Shown here piece by piece: positions 22,788 through 27,504 of a stretch of 27,504 nucleotides of DNA. The position numbers were made by a program, and so were the translations under genes. Under the pieces are notes generated by a model. That model searched no databases and had not been told where the DNA came from. It saw nothing but the letters and a program-made list of their open reading frames with translations. The stretch is from Paracamarosporium sp. OC-R06-R3 (Eukaryota > Ascomycota > Dothideomycetes > Pleosporales > Didymosphaeriaceae): the NCBI GenBank assembly GCA_019828545.1, contig JACVRA010000119.1, positions 1 to 27,504 of the forward strand, written 5' to 3'. The first letter of the stretch is position 1; each line of letters starts with the position of its first letter.

Positions 22788-23174
22788 GGTCGCTGGAACT
22801 GCGTGGGGCCGGCGTTTTGTTCTGGGTACGCAAGGCATTGCTGGCGTTGGGAATCGGTTGCATTTGGAACTGGGGATTAAAACACGATGGCACGAGTCAA
22901 GAGAAATGTACAGATCGCATATTGCTGCGCTAGATTCCAAATCTTTACGGATAAAACAGATAACCTTCAACCCGATACTGAATAGTAAGCCTCGATCGTG
23001 ATACCTCTCGAACGCCGTTGCGTAAGCCACTCAAATACAGTTAAACCTGGAGCAATTATATGCGCCCCGCTATATATCAGGAAGCTCTCTCCTGAATCCA
23101 ATCCTGCCTCGCTCGGCTATCCATATCACAATCCCAAGTTCAAATCCCTCTTCGCCGTTCTATCGTACGTCAGG
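22788..23174. other. Convergent intergenic region
   Basis: Separates the ELP3 (+) and V-ATPase subunit f (-) 3' ends. A B-box-like GTTCAAATCCC occurs at about 23138, but no matching A box or acceptor stem could be built around it. No gene seen. Confidence 0.5.
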
Positions 23175-23666
23175 CTACGACAAAGCTATCGCGCCGCGGC
23201 GGGCTTCGCGCATGTGGAGCAACGCCTGGAATCCGCAGAAAACGAGGAAACCCTGTACCAATTAGCCCTAACACCCCTAATGTTGCCGTAGAATTCTTAA
23301 GGCGTACAATATATATGAAGACAGCGCCGAAGACAGCGCCTGCTACAGCACCCCCATCACTCGGGTCTTCCTTCGATCCCATCATGGTATGGCTACTCGA
23401 CTACAGCATCCGGTGTTAGCATCCATCTGTTTCTGAAGATCCACCTCCACAATGATTGCCCGCTCAGAGACCGGGTTCGATCGGAAGCAGAACCGTAGAA
23501 TGACTCGACGTACTTTGAACAAGGCACCGATGACGGAGAGGATGACGATGGCGAAGACGGACACGACGATGCTGATTTCCATTAGCATAATAGCTCTAAT
23601 AGGTCATATTTGTGCGCATGTATACCATGTCCATGCATTCATCGCAGAGACCAGCGGCTTCACCAT
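23175..23666 (-). CDS. V-ATPase Vo subunit f (RNAseK / YPR170W-B homologue), four exons
   Basis: Reconstructed by splicing to 89 residues. Exons on the minus strand are 23626-23666, 23514-23571, 23308-23400 and 23175-23252. The introns are 54 bp (GTATAC, branch GCTAAT, ATCAG), 113 bp (GTACGT, branch TGCTAAC, TGTAG) and 55 bp (GTACGC, branch GCTAAT, TACAG), with all phases consistent. The start has a perfect Kozak context, GCCACCATGG. The protein has membrane segment 1 (IVVSVFAIVILSVIGALF), a short loop HTMMGSKEDPSDG, membrane segment 2 (AVFGAVFIYIGFLVFCGFQ) and a basic tail, HMREARRG. From memory this aligns without gaps to yeast YPR170W-B over the loop and second helix, and the N-terminal A-W-x-C also matches. 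That protein is subunit f of the Vo sector, related to animal RNAseK. No single open frame covers it, so automated calls may miss it. Confidence 0.88.
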
Positions 23667-24404
23667 GGTGGCTGTGATGCGGATGCGCGGGCGGTTGCGG
23701 AGCTTCTATCGAGAGGCGAGTTGCCCTAGTGTCGGTCTAGGATCGCAGCAAAAAGCGCGACGGTATTTTCGGGGTCGTCGAGTGCGGTAAGAGGTCGTAG
23801 AATTGTGAGAACAACGGCAAGGCTATCCCGATAGACGATGAGAGAGGTTGGATGTTGGTGAGCCTGCGACGATAGCTTGGCAATAAAAGCGGGTCGCGCC
23901 TGACGCACGCAAGCGATGCATGTGGCAGGGATTCGCGTCCAACCCACAGGCGTTCGTGGCATACGCAGCCATGCGCAGGAACATCGAAGATTTGTAATTA
24001 GAAGTTGGGGCTAAAATGCTAAAGACCTCTTTCGACAATGCTGTGGACCTTCAGGTTGATCACTCAATAGTCTTTGTACGTACAAGGGTACAGGTACAAA
24101 GGTCTTGTTTCACACTCTACTCAGTCAGAGGCCTTGTCTTCACTAGGTCCAGATAACAGTGAATGATGTTACACGCCGCGCCTACTAGCGAGCATCCAGG
24201 TGCAACATTATGTGAAGGTGAATGACATCAAGCCGATCGAAGTAACTCAATTGTTGTATTGCCCATTTCATCCCAAAGGCAATGTAACAACCCTTGTGCC
24301 GTAGCAACTAAAAACAAATTGCTCCCGAACGCCTCGCAATGCATCAAGTACAGCGATCGCCACTAACTCCCGTTCTCGTAGCTCACATGCTCTATTCCAC
24401 CCAT
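23667..24404. other. Upstream region of the subunit f gene
   Basis: Lies between the start of the subunit f gene (-) and the Sec72 stop (-). Two overlapping minus-strand frames (23726-23962 and 23823-24038) have no recognisable domain and probably reflect leader sequence. No RNA gene or repeat is seen. Confidence 0.45.
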
Positions 24405-25010
24405 CTACACGCTCCCAGCCTTCCTCTTTTCGATGTCTGTCTTCAGCTGTACCAAGTCCGGTTCATTCGCACCAAACTCAAGTCCCTGCCTGACCCACGT
24501 CTCCGCCTCCTCCAATCTGCCCATCTCCAGCAGACACTTGCCCCTCCTCCACCACGCCTTCGCGTTGTCTGCCTTCTTCATCTCCACGCTCGCCTCCGCA
24601 TCCACAGCACCCTCAGCCCAGTTCTGCTGCGCCATGTTTGCCTGCGCGCGGTTGCTCAACAGGCCACTGACCTCCTCGCGCACCAGGCCTGACGGCTCCC
24701 AGTGTGGCCGGCCGAGTGCCATGTCGATTGCGAGGCCGTATAGCTTGACGGCCTGTGCATGGTTGCCCTTGCGAAACTCGTTGTTGCCGGATTCGCGCAG
24801 CTTGCCGATCTGGGCGCTACGAGTAGGGTTGACAGGGACGGGCGGGGGCGGCGTGCCTGTTGGTGTGCCGACGTTGAGGAGACCACGATGCAGGGCGTTG
24901 AGGGCGTCAAGTTCGTTCTTCAGCGCAGCGTTGGCGGGGTTGGCGGAGATGGCTTTGGTGGTCGGATCCATCTCCACCGGGAGAAGCGTGAATGTATCTG
25001 CCGATTCCAT
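24405..25010 (-). CDS. SEC72: Sec72, TPR subunit of the Sec62/Sec63 translocon
   Basis: Single-exon gene of 201 residues, close to yeast Sec72 (193). The N-terminal piece TFTLLPVEMDPTTKAIS (residues 6-22) followed by LNALHRGLL is characteristic of fungal Sec72. A Pro/Thr-rich linker (about 49-62) leads into three tetratricopeptide-like repeats from about residue 69: GNNEFRKGNHAQAVKLYGLAI, then LLSNRAQANMAQQNWAEGAVDA, then AWWRRGKCLLEMGRLEEAETW. In yeast, Sec72 sits on the cytosolic face of the ER as part of the Sec63 complex. Its TPR groove binds the C-terminal tails of cytosolic Hsp70s during post-translational translocation. There is no membrane segment, as expected. A CTTATCGATAAG palindrome lies about 150 bases upstream. 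Confidence 0.9.
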   Translation of the reverse strand: MESADTFTLLPVEMDPTTKAISANPANAALKNELDALNALHRGLLNVGTPTGTPPPPVPVNPTRSAQIGKLRESGNNEFRKGNHAQAVKLYGLAIDMALGRPHWEPSGLVREEVSGLLSNRAQANMAQQNWAEGAVDAEASVEMKKADNAKAWWRRGKCLLEMGRLEEAETWVRQGLEFGANEPDLVQLKTDIEKRKAGSV

Positions 25011-25602
25011 ATTGCAATTCTAGACGAGTATAATACGGGTGGAGGCGATTGTTACGGAGCCCGTCTAAGAACGAGAAAGGCGTGGTTGTGAGGTTGTGTT
25101 TCGGAGCGTGAAGCGTTGCGAGTGGACACGAAACGTTTCCGAAGGGCAGCTTAGGCGCTTATCGATAAGACCAATGAGGTTCGTTAAAGTTGCTTAGTCT
25201 AGAACTCAAAGGATATGTATGCCCACATACTAGAACGTGTTCCTGTAGACTAGTAGGCAATATACATCTACGGTGAAAGGTAATGTTTTCTCAATACTCA
25301 GTGTTATCAAAGGTTGGCGCGCGAGAAAACCGTCCCATTGGTTGAACCCCGCTTTGGTGTAACTTCTGACCAGTGATTTAACCACTCTTCATGTTACTGA
25401 GTAGCCTGGAATCTTCCTTTCACTGAAATTACCGTTCATCAAAGAAGCTAATTCATCTACACACCATCGCACTTCATTCAACACCAAATACCTCCGGATA
25501 TCCCTCGATCTTGAGGAGTCAACAAAAAGCCTTCCCTAAAGAACGCAACACCACCCCAGAAGTTATGCTCCCAGAAGGTTTGCGTTAGTCAACTTCACAG
25601 TC
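25011..25602. other. Divergent region between SEC72 and the F-box-like gene
   Basis: Promoter space for both genes. It contains the palindrome CTTATCGATAAG at 25158-25169. No coding or RNA feature is seen. Confidence 0.5.
25158..25169. promoter_or_regulatory. Palindrome CTTATCGATAAG upstream of SEC72
   Basis: A perfect 12-bp palindrome whose inner ten bases equal the palindrome upstream of ARB1. It lies 148 bases before the Sec72 start. Its role is unknown. Confidence 0.3.
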
Positions 25603-27130
25603 ATGATTGAGAATCTACCGAACGAGCTCATTCTAAAGATTGCGAATGAGTTCATCTCCTTGAGCGAGACATCGGAAGGTCGAAATGCGGGGCGTCTCAC
25701 GCCTCTTGCTATGGTAAACCACCGTTGGCTCGCAGCTGTTGAAACCATTATCTGGCACAGAATCAGGATTAACCTTTCAGAGTTGGTCGAGTTCAAAACT
25801 GTATTCTCTAGGGTTTCACGCCGTCAATCACTTAAGCACGTACATATCCAGGCACCCAAGCGTCCTGAGTCTCCGGATATTCCAGTCAATGAATACATAC
25901 CGAACATATTTCATACTGTCAGGGATCTTTTTCTGAGGTCTCCAGATGCTCCAGTCAATGAAAACATAGCGAACAGATTTGATCCTTCCAAGGATCTTTT
26001 TCAGGGGAGTAAGAGATTCGAAGATTCGGAGCCGAGCAAAGAAGGGGACGGTCGCGGTTGGCTGCGTGATTGGAAGTGGGACGACAGAGATATAGCGGGA
26101 GATCATGATGAACTAGAGAAGAGATCACTTGTTATATCTCGGCGAACGCAACAATTCTTCGAGCAGATACAAAAGATCTGGGAAGAGCTGGCTAGCTGGC
26201 GTGAAGATCTACAAGTTCTAAAGATATCCGGCTTTATAGACGACACGTCTCTGTGGGAACAGCTCGGCCGTGGGTTTCTTGCGGCTTCAGCGGTTCAAAA
26301 ATATCTGACCGCTGAGAGGTGGTTGAATCAACTTCCAGCCATACCGGTGCTTCCGTCTGTCCAGCACCTCCATCTCCGCGGCGGAGGAGGTAGCCTAAGG
26401 TCGACTATCATCTCCTGCAGACTTGCGCAGACATTACCAAATCTTGAAATATTCAGACTAGAAGGGGAAGATCACGCGCGTACATGGTATTATGTAAGAA
26501 AACTGCAGCGAGAGAGTAAGTTTTTCTTTAGTTCAATCCCACAAGACACGAACTGACCCACCCAGTTTTGGCTGCAGAAATAGCCATGCTTCCTGCTTCG
26601 CTTCAGAGACTCGAGCTGGATGTGTTATTTTCTTCGAATCACAACCAGCGAGCTCCTGTTCCGAGTTTTTCCTCACATGGCGCCGAGCCTCTCTCGCGAA
26701 CGATTAACAATTTCTCCGTCAATCTTACCCAACTATTCGTGTAAGTCAACAAACCGATCATTGTACCTGTAGTGCAAAATACTCACATCACAGAAACCTG
26801 GGGTACATATCATCAGGACTCTTTTGGAATCCCGAGAAAACATTTCTCGGCACGCAATCCAAGGATTCCACGATCTGGCCGAATTTGAAGCAAGTCTACG
26901 TAGTCACCAACATCGAAAATTCCGAGGGAGGATGGTGGCTACGTCGTACCAATCCCGATATACCTCATTACCCCTTCGAAGTAGACGAAAACTACACCGA
27001 GCCACCCGACTGGACCCCGGAACTTGACGACCGCTTTTCCCCGAGTGCTGGTCCACGAGAAAGGCCTGACCCAGCGCAATTCGATCTTCTTGCTATCAGT
27101 AACGTGATACTAAGCGAGCGGCGCATCTAA
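25603..27130 (+). CDS. F-box-like protein of unknown function, 3' end replaced by transposon sequence
   Basis: Spliced product of 470 residues. Exons are 25603-26515, 26578-26740 and 26794-27130. Both introns are GTAAGT...CAG with matching phase. An F-box-like N-terminus is visible: LPNELILKIANEF (5-17), then LTPLAMVNHRWLAAVETIIWHRI (32-54). The rest resembles the large Pleosporales family of F-box-like proteins with a leucine-rich C-terminal part (for example LPASLQRLELDV after the first splice). Such proteins may link substrates to an SCF ubiquitin ligase, but no target is known. Residues 90-112 and 113-135 are a tandem 23-residue duplication. The last nine codons (from residue 462) and the stop lie in the terminal repeat of a pogo-type transposon that begins at 27102, so the native C-terminus is probably lost. 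It may be a truncated gene or a pseudogene. Confidence 0.72.
25870..26007 (+). repeat. Two-copy 69-bp tandem duplication in the F-box-like gene
   Basis: Copy 1 is 25870-25938 and copy 2 is 25939-26007, roughly 80% identical by eye. The unit is 23 codons, so frame is kept. Both copies begin with S-P-D-x-P-V-N-E and end with D-L-F-x-x. Substitutions are scattered, suggesting an old duplication. Confidence 0.85.
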
Positions 27131-27144
27131 GCAAGCGGCGCACC
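27111..27144 (+). repeat. Two adjacent 17-bp direct repeats in the transposon end
   Basis: 27111-27127 and 27128-27144 share TAAGC-R-AGCGGCGCA-Y-C, with 15 of 17 bases identical. Subterminal repeats of this kind often serve as transposase binding sites, but that role is an inference here. The second copy begins with the TAA that ends the F-box-like reading frame. Confidence 0.8.
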
Positions 27145-27504
27145 TCGCCAACTTTTCGCAGCCCGTTACCTATTAACAACAATAGCTCAACCAATTACTA
27201 TTCAATCGACCTATAACGAAGCTGATGTATCCCTAGCCATCTTAGCTATTAATCGCAATCAAATTCAAAGTGGAAGACGGGCTGCTATAACGTATAAAGT
27301 CTCTGAAACTACGCTCCGCCGCCGACGCGCTGGAATTGCTGCGCGACGCGATTGCCAGCCTAACTCAAAGAAGCTCACTAAGCTAGAAGAGGAGGTAATT
27401 ACTAGACATATACTTGACCTAGATTCGCGAGGATTTCCGCCTACGCTAAGTGCTGTGCGAGATATGGCAGAAAAGCTGCTTGCTGAGCGCGGCGCTGGCC
27501 AGGT
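27131..27504 (+). pseudogene. Transposase N-terminus (pogo/Fot1 family), partial, no ATG seen
   Basis: The frame is open from 27131 to the window end (124 codons) and cut by the edge. From about 27206 it reads NEADVSLAILAINRN, then RRAAITYKVSETTLRRRRAG, a Psq-type helix-turn-helix. KLTKLEEEVITRHILDLDSRGF and SAVRDMAEKLLAERGAG, the start of a CENP-B/Tc5-type DNA-binding domain, follow. These are the first domains of Fot1/Pot2/pogo transposases; the DDE catalytic domain would lie outside the window. No ATG precedes the domain in this frame. Where related proteins appear to start, an ATA occurs at 27182-27184. I call it a pseudogene tentatively. It could still be active if an upstream exon or a non-standard start is used, and the remainder is unseen. 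Confidence 0.7.

Larger units (their letters stand above)
27102..27504 (+). mobile_element. 5' part of a Fot1/pogo-type DNA transposon
   Basis: The left boundary is placed after a TA at 27100-27101, the target duplicated by the Tc1/mariner-pogo superfamily. The element would begin ACGTGATACTAAGC, followed by two adjacent 17-bp repeats and then a transposase frame. It continues past the window edge, so neither the right inverted repeat nor the second TA can be seen. The boundary rests on where host-like coding similarity seems to stop and on my memory of this terminal sequence in Pleosporales elements. Confidence 0.72.

Noticed and set aside
23130..23150. GTTCAAATCCC resembles a tRNA B box.
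   Set aside because: No A box, anticodon arm or pairing acceptor stem could be placed at the right distance on the plus strand.
23382..23588. A 68-residue single-frame protein on the minus strand with one membrane helix.
   Set aside because: It is exon 2 of the spliced subunit f gene read through its second intron; its apparent start lies inside intron 1.

Overview
The window looks like nuclear DNA of a filamentous ascomycete, most likely a dothideomycete of the order Pleosporales. Coding regions are compact and interrupted by short (about 50-70 bp) GT-AG introns with CTRAY-type branch points. The conserved proteins are of fungal type (Sec72, Pho88, Rad16, Gid9/Fyv10). The right end carries an F-box-like protein and a Fot1/pogo-type transposase of kinds common in Pleosporales. 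The taxonomic call is inferred from protein style, not from a search. I see no tRNA, rRNA or CRISPR array.

Layout, left to right. 752-1423 (-) is a small SAM-dependent methyltransferase. About 2.3 kb without a convincing gene follows. 3686-4636 (+) is a D-2-hydroxyacid dehydrogenase. 5225-5927 (-) is the ER membrane protein Pho88/Snd3, head-to-head with the Rad16 repair ATPase/E3 at 6974-10171 (+). 11411-12582 (+) is an HPP-family membrane protein. 13215-15185 (+) is the ribosome-biogenesis ABCF ATPase Arb1. 15739-17173 (+) is the GID/CTLH ubiquitin-ligase subunit Gid9/Fyv10. 17729-18664 (-) is a Bmt5-like 25S rRNA methyltransferase. 18954-20247 (-) is succinyl-CoA ligase alpha, with seven exons, divergent from Elongator Elp3 at 21054-22787 (+). 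23175-23666 (-) is a four-exon, 89-residue gene for V-ATPase Vo subunit f (RNAseK/YPR170W-B type), which I rebuilt by splicing because no single reading frame reveals it. 24405-25010 (-) is Sec72. 25603-27130 (+) is an F-box-like gene whose 3' end is interrupted by a pogo/Fot1-type DNA transposon that runs off the right edge.

Most genes are unrelated housekeeping genes and form no operon or pathway cluster. Several share broad themes: ER targeting and translocation (Pho88, Sec72), ribosome and tRNA biogenesis (Arb1, Bmt5, Elp3) and ubiquitin-linked functions (Rad16, Gid9, the F-box-like protein). The only accessory part is the right end, where the transposon supplies the last nine codons and the stop of the F-box-like gene. 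I found no wholly new system. The most useful observations are that transposon/gene junction, the hidden V-ATPase f gene, a 69-bp tandem duplication in the F-box-like gene and a palindrome shared by two promoters.
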